From: Oxytricha trifallax
Taxonomy: Eukaryota > Ciliophora > Spirotrichea > Sporadotrichida > Oxytrichidae
NCBI GenBank assembly: GCA_000711775.1
Contig: ARYC01016985.1
Span: 87,412-151,411 of the forward strand
DNA: 64,000 nt
Direction: 5' to 3'
In this document: piece after piece, positions 1 to 11,300 of the stretch
Layout: each line of letters begins with the position of its first letter
How positions within the stretch are numbered: the stretch's first letter is position 1
Notes under the pieces: generated by a model
The model's input: only the letters and a program-made list of their open reading frames with translations
What the model was told of the DNA's origin: nothing
Database searches by the model: none
Translations under genes and position numbers: made by a program

Positions 1-3000
1 TTTAATTATATTCACTTTCACAAAGGTTAACATCTCATATATAAGAAATTCTAAAATTTAATTCGTTAACAAAATTTACCAATTTTACTTCAACTTATTA
101 TAAATCTTTTTCCCTATTTGTTAACTATATGTTACAAATTTAAATTTTATTTATTAATTATTATTTTACATTTTTCTATTGTTTTGTAAATACTCGTTTT
201 ATAAAATAATTATACCCTTTTTATATTTTATAGCTATAAAGTTAATAAATAATAGTAAAATTTAATGATTATCATATAATAATAAATAAAATGAAAATTT
301 TTCATTCTTAAATAAATTATATTAGGCATAATTCCAAAAAATGTCAAATATTTTTTTCAATTTTTTTGTTATAATTCTATAAATCTTTTAACATAATTTT
401 ATTATTTTATAGCAACATTAAGTCAAAAAATAGAATAATAATTTTTATAATAAAATTGAATTTTTGTGATCGTGTCGTAAAGGAAATTGATTGAGACTCT
501 GGGGATTACTTTTTCATTGAAATGGGTAATATTTTGGGGGAAAATTATAGGTAAATGGTGGGGGAGAGTTGTGATAGGCTGGGGGATATTTAATAAAATC
601 GACTAATTCCTAAACTGACTAATTAATCATAAAAAAATCTAAGATTTTGCTTAGAAACCATGGTGAAGTACGTATTTTCACCATTATTTAATATAATCAA
701 ATTTTATAAAGAATCAAGTAAATGTTAGCGTGTATCATCAGAAACTTGAAATAAGTAATAATGACAGCATCTCTAGTTAAAATATTATTTTGTTATTTCT
801 GTAATTTTTAAATTCAATCTTTTTAACAATAATGTTTAAATCGTAATCCCTATTAACACGCTAATATAGTATGTCTTAATAGTCTATTTATATCAATAAA
901 AATCTTAATCAAATTACTGAAGGGTCTTTGGGGTTATGATTACTCTCCTGATTTAATTAAAAAAAATAACAGTATAGAATAATATTTTTCATTCTGCTTA
1001 AAAATTTTCATCTCTCACATATTCCTACAAATCGAAATAATTCTTAAACTATAAAAAAAATTTAGTGCCTTTATTCAAATGACTTAACCTTCTGTGTACA
1101 TGAATCACCATTATGACCTTCTTCCGCCTCTATTCTTCCAATAATATTCTAAAACCTCATAATTACTTTAAATATGAAAGAATTTTGATCATAAAGGCAG
1201 CAGAAAATAATGTTGATTAATAAAAACATATTTGGGGTCAAAATATTTGATTTTAGTAAGGTTCTCAACTTTTTTAAACAAATCTTTTAATTTTAGTCAT
1301 TTAAAATATGTTTGTTTGTTTTTTTCTTCAAATTTTGGGAAAAATATCCTGCTAAGTGTATTATCCAGCGACAAAATTTCATAGCTTCCTTCAGTAAAAA
1401 AATTCCTGATTTAAAAGTAATTTTTTATTATTTTTGTGATTATTATTTGTTCTATTCTAGTCAACCTTAGCCCATCTTAAAATATGACATCCATTCTCAG
1501 TTATAATATACCCTATTTTCTATCAAAATGATAATATATTATATTAAGTTCATACTAATTTAAATAATTGCTTGATTCTTTTTTATTATTTCACTAACTT
1601 CCATAAATCTTTTGTGAATTCTCCTTTAAAAATACAAAACCTAATTTTTTACTTTTGGATCCCAAACATTAAAATTATATAATGACAGGTATAAATTTAA
1701 ATAATAAAAAATTAAATTACTTATACAATTTTATTAGACGAAATTCAATGTAGTAAATTTGTAAATATATATACAATCTTAATTATTTAAATTCATAAAA
1801 AAAATAGAAAATAAAATAAAATTATAAAGATTAAAAAAGGCATAACATTTATCAGACTTTTTAAAAATTATGTTGAAAAAGTTGATATTTGATTTAAGAA
1901 TTACTATAATTATGTTTATTCATTAAAGTTAAATAATTACTTTAAATTAAATCCAAAGTAAATAAAATTTATATATTCTTAAAGGACAATGCAATAAAAG
2001 ATTGACAGATGAAGAGAAATAAATCAAAAAATATTATTGTTGGTATTACATAACGGAAATATCAAAATGAGTTTATATCTGAGCATCAAGATGAATTTTT
2101 CAATATAAATAGTGCATTTTATAGGGTAGAAATCTCTGTTTGGTGCTGGAAAGACTATGGAGAGAGGTGTCATGGTTAGAATAATTATATATGAATGCTA
2201 ATTAAAACTGAGAATATCCCTCTTTAAGAAGTTAAATTATAGCTTCAATTTTAAAAGAGTTTGATTATTTATTATCTTGATAAAAAATTTGATATATTTT
2301 ACTTCAGAATAAAAATAATTATTTAATATAAGAAAATTACTCAAATTATTTTTGCAAGAACAGGAATTTTTCTGATCACCAGAGATTACTTTTTCGGAGC
2401 AGTAAACTCAGCTAAAGTGAATTTCATTTTCAAGAGCTGGAATCTTTCCCCTCCATAATTTGAATGCTATGCTTGCCTTTATACTCAAATTAATAAGTTA
2501 ACACCTATTGTGATTCATAATCTGCCAAATTTTCATAGAAAATTTGTGAAATTTTCTTATCTTCCTTTTATTAAAATATTTATTATATAAAATTTTACTC
2601 TTTATTATAATTTTTTTAAAAGAAAATTATAATGTATATTCATAATTTTAATATCTTTCATTCTCATTACTGGTAGATTTCCTTGTATTTTATAAATTTT
2701 TAACTCTCTTTTTGTTTACTTTTAAATTTTTTTTTATATCAATTATGAGTTTTTAGTGGTTGAATTTAATCACGTCAAATTCCCTTTTTTATAGGCAATT
2801 AATTTAATTGAATAAATTATATAAAAAAGCTAAAAATTTGTAGACTAAAGAAAATTAATCCCATTGTATGCTATAACTCATAATTCTATGAGTAACTTAA
2901 AATTTGCAACTTAGTCGGTGATCCTATTGAACTTTATAACTTCAGAATTTTAAGTGAAAATTTAAATAATATCGTAATAAGATTCATAATAAATCTTTAC

Positions 3001-4080
3001 TCTTTATTATCCTTGATATTAATTTTGCTTCATTAAAGAATTTCTAAATTACCAAAGTAAAATCATATTAAGAGAATAAAAATTTTATGATTATTTATTT
3101 TTATCGATTTTTTAAAACAGATATTTGATAATCTGAAATTATCTTATTAGATTAAAAATATTTGATAAATTATGAATTAAAATTTTATTTTTTAAAAAAA
3201 GATGTACGTACTGATTTAGGTAAAAGTACTTTTCGACAAAATTTATCATTCATTTAAATCTAGAACTTACTTATAAATATTCATTCTTCCCTCTCTCGCA
3301 CAAATAGTTGTCTTATCTACGATCACTCTCTTACAGCTGCTTTGAATTAAGTCAACTGTATCAATGGGCAAGTCATGCATAAGATGATACAGCAGCAGTT
3401 TCTTGTAATGAGTCCTGATCTAATTCAAATAGAATTCCACTCAATAAAATTATGGTCTTTAGGGATAGAAAATAAGGAAAATTATAAACAGGATCTAATT
3501 TGTTGTATTTATCCAAAGTTTATGTCAAAACTCAATTTTTTACTTAAATTTCTTCTAATAAATGAAACATTATTAATACAAACTCTTTATGAAATTGTAG
3601 GTCTTCTTGGAAGGTCAACATTTATTATATAATTTGTAAACATGAATGAGAAATTAAATCCAGGAATAAGGTGGTAAGATTACGATCTTTTAGTTGATTA
3701 TTATTGGAAAAAAATCAATATTATCCTGTATATATTCTTAGTAACTATAAAGTTAATAATAAGTATCAATCTGTATTTAATTATTAAGATAGGAAGTAAA
3801 GTCAGCTAATTAATATTATTTGCGAAGAGGATTACATAAAATAATGGTATGTAGAGAATGGTTCGAGTATGTTACTAAAGAATTTACTAACCTTATTTTA
3901 ATAGTAAATTAAAAAATTATAGAAACATACCCTACCCTACCCACTACCTATATAATATCCCATTTATAAATCAATAATTATACTATATTTACAAGCTTAA
4001 ATAAATATTTTAATTTGATAAACTATAAAAAAATTGTGTTTTTGATTGTTAATTAGACTGCTTTTGCCTGATCCTGTGGT
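1..4080. other. AT-rich non-coding germline DNA
   Basis: Very AT-rich sequence without a convincing gene on either strand. The only long frame (about 3375-4135, plus strand, read with TAA/TAG as Gln) has low-complexity, Leu/Ile/Tyr-rich composition and no recognisable domain, so I do not call it. A slightly G-rich patch near 510-580 has no coding signal either. This is typical of intergenic or eliminated micronuclear DNA. Confidence 0.6.
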
Positions 4081-4190
4081 ACCAATTACGAAGATATTTC
4101 TCCTTGGTCTATCTTAAGGATCGCTGAAAGGATTCGGTTCTACCATATTTCTCCTTGGTCTAACTTAGGGATCGATGGGAGGTTTTGCTT
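4081..4190. repeat. short imperfect tandem direct repeat
   Basis: Two adjacent copies of a unit of about 50-60 bp share the core ATTTCTCCTTGGTCTA followed by a CTTA(A/G)GGATCG block. The second copy starts near 4141 and is followed by the beginning of another unit (ATACCATATT). No coding role is apparent. The flanks (4191-5040) are AT-rich and empty. Confidence 0.55.
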
Positions 4191-5044
4191 ATACCATATT
4201 ATATAATAATTATTGACCAATTTCAAACTTATTTAATTATAAATTATTCACAAACAAATCCTCTTTTTCCAATCTAGTATAGAAAAATAAAAATTTTGTA
4301 AATTGAAAATAAAGAACAAGAAATTAAAAAATATATAAAGTAAATAAAGGAAATACTATTTGGTTTTTTTTATATAATTTTATAATTAAATATTGGTCCT
4401 TTCTAAAATTTTAGCAATTTTTTATTTATTTAATTTTGAGTATTTTTAAAGAATTTATTTTATAAAGATTCTGTTTAAATAAATTTATGACAGTGGCGCT
4501 TTTTTAATCAATCTTATCACAATAATTAATCATAAATAATAACAATTTAATTTTCTTAAATAAACAAAAATAATTCTTATTATCAATTCATTTTTTTAAT
4601 ATTTTATTCAACTTACTTAATTTTTCATGATTCTTGTATATTTTTATATAATCTAAGAATAATAAATGTCATAGAAATAATACATTCTTAATTTTGGGGA
4701 ATTTAGGTAAGTTAAAAATTCTAAAAAATAATTTATTAATTCTAGGATTATAAGTTCATGTTTAAAAAAAATTTTCAATCTTAAATTATATATAAATTAA
4801 AAGCTAAGTTTTTACATTTTATATAAGTATTCATCACCCTATAATAAATTCATCTAAATATGTCTCCACCAAATTACTTCCATAAAAAATCAAACAAACT
4901 TTAATCACTTATTGAACTATAATATATTTTTTAAATCTTATCAGTTAAAACAATTTTACATTTGCATGATTATTCTCACTATCATTTTGTATTATAACCA
5001 ATTTTTAGTATTATTTATATTATTAAATTAGAAAGTTAGAAAAT

Positions 5045-6590
5045 TTCGGGACCAAACAGTGACGGGTGCGCCACTTCCCAGAAATTACAAAATTTTTCAA
5101 TTGGGTCTCACTCAAAAAACTCCACTAGAGTGGCACAAATAAAATCTTAGGAGGTTCATCTCACAAGAGTAGTAGGAGTTAAATCCGGCTCTCTTCACTC
5201 TACCCACTCAATGAAAACTAACTTTTCTAATATGGGGCTTCAACTAACTAGGCGAACAATCGCGAGTAGATCCGCTGATAAAGTGGACATACAAACTCAA
5301 ACTAATAGTGGGCTCTGATGAGCTATACAACACACTATTAACACCAAACATTGAACCCCAACCAAAACAAAAGTCCACTCCAATCTCATTAGATAATATA
5401 ACGAGAGCAGAAGTTCTACTGCTCTTTGTTACTTTATCAAAAAGTCCATATTTAACAAGTCGCCTATCTAATACATGGCAACAGACCATGATAAGATAAC
5501 TTTTCAAAAAGAAAACACCCTTCAATAAAAATAAATTGAAGCGTCACCTCCCTACACTAACACAACTAATAAAAACAACAACTCCGACCAATAACTTACT
5601 CAGCGATATACCACACTCAAATAGAACAATCGCTAAGTAACAAGGAAGATCTCTTCCAAACAAAACTCGGCAACCTCAAAAAGAGACGCTGAAGTACCCA
5701 TCTGAACCAAGATATTTGAGGAATCACTCCAGAGACGCAAAGATATACCTGGAATCACCCAAAAGGAAAAATTAAGGAATCACCCATGAATCACCCAAAT
5801 GATCAAAAGATATTTGTGGAATCACCCAAAATATTTATAGATACTTAATAAGGAAACATATCGAACACTCAAAATTATCTTGAGCACTACTATTTATATA
5901 CCAAGTAATCAATGGGACCATACAACAACCTAGCATCAGCCATGCCTTAAGATATAAGTTACTTTTACCAGCATCGCTGGGGCTTCATAAAACCTCAAGA
6001 CACCTAAATCCCAAAACCCTTTAGATACAATATAATAATCATGATACTATCCAATAGAATTTGAGAATAATCTCATACTAAATAATATATAGTATTTAAT
6101 ACTAAAAGGATTTATAATTTTATATTTAATAGTAACTAATAACAACAATGGCAGACATATCACACCTTAAGAACAACAACCTATGGTGCCCAAAATGCGA
6201 CAGACAAAGTTGTATGGAGAAAGTTTTTGACTATATGATAAATAGTCTAGGCATCTAACAATAGCTGACATAATATATCAGCTTCACAGTCTATGAAGAT
6301 AGACACTAAAGAACTCCTGCAGAAGAAGCAGTCGAGCTATCAAGATATATTACAAAGTTCTATAAGGAACAAATTTATATCTATCAGTTGGAGTGCCACA
6401 CAGTTAAAGAGAGGATATCATCGCAATTCCTAAATGAATTGCATGACATACTGAATGAAATGACAGGCAAAGGACAAATTTGAGATTGTTAAAAGATTTT
6501 ATTAAAAATATAAATATTAAAGGGCAAGTCCCTTACATATACTTAACATATATATTCATCTGGGGGGCCTTGAGCCCTCCGGATGAGGAT
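5045..6590. mobile_element. decayed, moderately GC-rich element remnant
   Basis: Base composition jumps well above the surrounding AT-rich DNA, and several short open frames appear. One plus-strand frame (about 5285-5800) stays open if TAA/TAG are Gln, but I recognise no domain. The right part holds an intact small ORF (6148-6483). Just left of the ATT microsatellite, near 6561-6585, lies a GC-rich hairpin (GGGGGGC/GCCCTCC stem). Composition plus broken frames suggest an old transposon copy. No terminal repeats were found, so the boundaries are approximate. Confidence 0.35.
6148..6483 (+). CDS. small Cys-motif protein, 111 aa, unknown
   Basis: Open from ATG at 6148 to TGA at 6481, using TAA and TAG as Gln. 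Near the N-terminus it reads WCPKCDRQSC, a Cys-x2-Cys-x5-Cys cluster that could bind zinc. The rest is a charged, helix-prone sequence (for example EEAVELSRYITKFYKEQ). Codon use and base composition differ from the AT-rich surroundings, and the ORF sits inside a GC-richer island next to a microsatellite and a foldback element, so it is probably carried by a mobile element. I do not recognise a family. It could be a fragment of a larger transposon gene. Confidence 0.45.
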
Positions 6591-6592
6591 TA

Positions 6593-6705
<113 letters not shown>

Positions 6706-6708
<3 letters not shown>

Positions 6709-7712
6709 AGCGAGTATAATTAAAATGTGGAGACTGTTAAAATTAAATCAAAAAAGAGATCAAATAGAATTATGTTCATATCAATACACATGTATTAAGA
6801 TAAAACAGTCACTAATTTGAATTAAGTTTGAGTAGATGCTTATTTAACTTTAATTAATTAATCAACTATCTAAAAATGGAATTTTTGTTTTTTTCAACTT
6901 TTCTGATTCATTTCTATTTTAGGGCAGTGAACTAGTTGATGCTGTAGCTGATCTTTAAGTTTTTCTTTAAATTTTTCATAGATATCTTCATCATATCTTC
7001 AGGGTATCTTCACGATATCTTCCTCAAAAAATAAAAAGTGTGGAGAGTGTGGAGTTTAACAATAATAATAGTAGCAATAACAGTAACAATAGTAGCAATA
7101 ACACTAAAAAAATCAATATCAAGCATTGTTAAAGTCTGTTTGAAATTCTAATGGAATTTCAAAATATTAAAAATCAGAGATTTTTTTCATATTCATAATC
7201 ATCATCTTACTTTACATCTTCAACGCTAAGTATTTAGACATCATTTTTCTTAAAATTTGGATTTTTTGTAAAAATCCCCAGACTTTAACAATGCTTGATA
7301 TTGATTTTATTAGTGTTATTGCTACTATTGTTGCTGTTATTGCTACTATTATTATTGTTAAACTCCACACTCTCCACACTTTTTATTTTTTGAGGAAGAT
7401 ATCCTGAAGATACCCTGAAGATATGATGAAGATATCTATGAAAAATTTAAAGAAAAAATTAAAGATCAGCTACACCATCAACTAGTTCACTGCCCTAAAA
7501 TAGAAATGAATCAGAAAAGTTGAAAAAAACAAAAATTCCATTTTTATATAGATGATTAATTAATTAAAGATATATGAGCTTATATTCAAACTTAATTCAA
7601 ATTAGTGACTGTTTGATCTTAATACATGTGTATTGTTATGAACATAATTCTATTTGATCTCTTTTTTGATTTAATTTTAACAGTCTCCACATTTTAATTA
7701 TACTCGCTTAAT
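6706..7712. mobile_element. foldback element with ~430-bp inverted arms
   Basis: The sequence from about 6706 to 7140 returns as its reverse complement from about 7279 to 7712 with few mismatches, leaving a loop of about 140 bp. The outer ends read AAGCGAGTATAATTAAAATG and its complement. The inner ends carry a CAAGCATTGTTAAAGTC block facing its complement. There is no long ORF. It resembles a non-autonomous hairpin or foldback transposon (MITE-like). ATT repeats flank both sides, which hides any target-site duplication. Confidence 0.85.
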
Positions 7713-7745
7713 ATTATTATTATTATTATTATTAGTATTATTTAT

Positions 7746-8362
7746 AAAATATTTTTCAAATTGTTTAGTATTTTTATTAAATTAAGTAATTTGATTCTCA
7801 CGCTTTTTGATTAATATTTAAATTGTTTAAAAAAATTTATAATCTTATGGTTCATAAATCCAATTATAAAATATTTAAATATAAAGGAACAATACAATTT
7901 CCTTGCTAAATAAGATGTTTATAGAATATATATTTATTTATTTTATTTTAATCTTTTTTGTATCTATAAACATTATAGTGTGCGGGAAGGTATTTTGATT
8001 AAAATCCCTATGTATAATCAGTAGATAAATTGTTTTATAATTTATTTTAATTTAATAAAATTAGTTTAAATAAGTATTCTAATCATTTTATATTATCAAA
8101 CCACATTTAGTTATATTAACTAGAAATCTAGTATTAAGTTTACAGAATAAAATTAAATATCTGGAAGATAATTCACAAAATAATGGAAAATATGAAACTT
8201 TAATCATTTCTTTTAAGCTCTTTAACTTAAATATAATTGGTTATATAGAGATTAATAATCATGTATTCAATCAATTTAGCGTTTATAAATTTGAATTTAA
8301 ATAAATATTTTAATTACAATATATTTAAAAACATTTGCTTAATACAGCTTGATAAAACAAAA
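7746..8362. other. AT-rich spacer before the split gene
   Basis: No gene, repeat or RNA is evident. It presumably contains the promoter of the plus-strand gene that starts near 8363. The frame of that gene can be extended upstream to an ATG at 8261, but that stretch is AT-rich and low in complexity. Confidence 0.5.
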
Positions 8363-11300
8363 ATGCAATTTTTGAAATTATGCTGTCTTAAAGAGACTTT
8401 TCGAGCAGATATAGAATTAGGAGGGATAAAAAAACGTGGTGAAAATGGCGAACCCTAGCTAGTTTTGAATGTGTCAATATCCTATGGTAGTATTAGATAA
8501 GCAACTGACTTTTTATATTTACAACCGTAGAATGATCATAACATAGAAAATCTGCAATAATAAACTCTGGTGCAATAAATGATGCTCATGAAGCAAGATT
8601 ACAAAAATATTCAGAATAATACGAGCACAGCTAGTTCATAAATTAATGCCAGAAAAGTCAATGAAAATTAAATGGGACAATTGAAATAGAAAGATCTTGA
8701 ACTTTTACCTAAGAGACTTAAGGATGTCAAGAAAGAGAGGGTTATATTAATTGAGAAATCAGGGATGTGTGATAATTTAGGAACTGGCTATATTGATTTG
8801 TAAACTAAAAAAGGAAATTACAAGATTTACTATATGAGGATTGAAAATGAGTAGAGAATATTATCGAACAGCAAACTTGAGATATTAGGAGAGAGCGTCT
8901 AATTTACACTTGATCAATTAAGCAATAATGATGATTCAAGTTCATAAAATAGAGCTTCCAGAAAGCAATTAGCTGTGGCAGATAGTTAAGTTTCCTATGA
9001 GGAGTCTTACTCTTACAGTAATCAAGATTCTTTAAATACAAACTTTAAGCATCAGCAGCAAAATCGAATAGGAAGTCCCACTTCTTATGCAGAATCTAGC
9101 TTAGATTCAGCTGTTCTGATGAGATAAATTCAATCTCAGTAAGTGAATCAGAATTCCTATAGTCAATCTGTGTATTCTTCGGATGTAACTAAAATGCTTA
9201 ATCCTGGATCACTCTATGGAGATGCAGATTCAATATCTCATCAATTTGAAAATAATCAATCGTCTCAATCATAACTGGCTTCAGAGGGTAACAGCAGATA
9301 TATCATGAGTCAGTCATAATCAACTTACTTAAATCACAACGATGAAAACCAGATGATTTCATCTAACTAAAATAACAAAAACAGCAAGCACAGAAGAGCT
9401 CAAAATATGCAATTTGCTCTGGAAGACATTTCAAACACAAACATGCCAAAAAGAATGAATAATTAGTAAACAGCGTTATCAGGTCCTCAAACCTAGAAGC
9501 ATCATTACTACTCTAGAAAGATAGAAAAAGGAAAAGAAAACAATGTTATAGAATACGATAAAGCGATTAGAAACAGAAGAAACCCAAATGAGATAAGTTT
9601 AGAGCAGAAATCTAATTCTTTCACAAATGGAATCATAATGAGAAAGAAGGGTAATTGTTACTACCGAGATCCCCCCCCCCAGGGGGTACCCCATCCCCCC
9701 TCCCATTCCCCATACCCCCCCACCCCCATCAAAATACCCCATTTCATATCAAATTTTGTATATACACGGTCTAAATCGATCTCCTTCTTGACATCTCGAC
9801 ATCATAGACCCTATATTTTATATGAAATTTCATTCTCGACATCATAGACCCTATTTTATGAATATAATTTCCTTATAATTTAACATTTATTTGGATCCAT
9901 GATAGTGTAAATAAATCATATGAATTTTATACTTTGTTAAGTTTCAAGATGTTTGTAAACCAGATTACACTTGTCCAAATGAAATATAAATAAAAAAAAC
10001 TTTTTTAAAAAAAGTAAAATTTTTATATACTATGATACAAAAATATTTTTAAAAAAATTTTTGTCCCTTAAATCAACTTCATTCGATATAATTCAAAGAA
10101 ATAGTATGAGTAAATTTTTAATTTATTTTTTTCTTCTATAATTTTATAAATGATAATGGATAAAATAGTTAAAAGTATGATTTGTGATGGAATAAGGTGG
10201 CTGGTAAATTTAAATTCAAATTCAAATAAATCCATAATTATTATTAATATTTGGTTGCTTGTTGATTTGTGATGGAATCTCTCATATATATATTAGTACC
10301 CTTGTTAATAAATGACTAGCTACCAAATTTTTAATCTCGGTATTTAAGGCTTTTAATATATTTAATCATTCTTAAGTTTTATTTCTAACTGTCGTTAATG
10401 GCGACATGCTCTATCTCAGACTACCTGACCCTAATAGTGAGTACTGCTGTAGCATGTCTAAGCATCTCTGGTGCATCTACCAGCCATCAAGGCAAATCTA
10501 CTGGGTCTTTAACTGCCACAAGGAATGGGGAGAAGAAGGATGAGGCAGAGGCCTATTTGCCATTCATTGTAATACCGTTACTAGCATCGATATCGAGTGC
10601 TGGTCATAGAGAATCAGTGGCTTTGTAGGGTTTAACAGTCATGTGACCCTCTCTGGTGATGCCTGCTATGTTTGATAGGCTCCGAGGAGCTGGAATGTGA
10701 GTGTTATCGTTGTTCATCTGATTCCATATAGCACTGTATGGGAGATGGGCATGATATAGCGAACACATTTGGGCTGACTCCACTCGTACTAAGCTCAAAG
10801 ATGGCAAGAATGAGAGAGATTGAAGGTCTTGCATTGCCAGATGCCCGAGCACAACTCAGCATTGGCACTCCTGACATCTGAGCATGTTGTCTTTGGTGCG
10901 AAGATGTGACATTGTAGCTCTGAAGCACGAGAGTGGAAGGGATCCTCATTTGATGAGATGCTAAAGGGATTACAGCTAATAGGATAGTGCTTCAGGGATC
11001 CTGAGCCCAGCATACGACAAGAGGTGTATCTCCTTCGAAAGTCTATTCAATCTAATAGGAAAGCGCTAAGGCTGATCAACTGTATCAGGGAGGAAATCAG
11101 ATAACCACCAGAAGAAAGCGGCAAAGAGCTATAGGAAAGCATCTGCATGCAAGAAGCGCGTGACTGTAGCCCGAGATTCAACTCAAAGAGATGAGTAAGG
11201 CGACTGGTTGAAAGGCTACGGTATAGCATGAGAAACAAAGATGCTCGTGTATCTCGGCCCCTGGGATAGATGTCTTGGTCGGAAACTCCATCTCCCTGCG

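Noticed and set aside
3375-4135. Long plus-strand frame with TAA/TAG as Gln
   Set aside because: Low-complexity AT-driven composition, no motif, and absence of TGA over 250 codons can occur by chance in such DNA across six frames.
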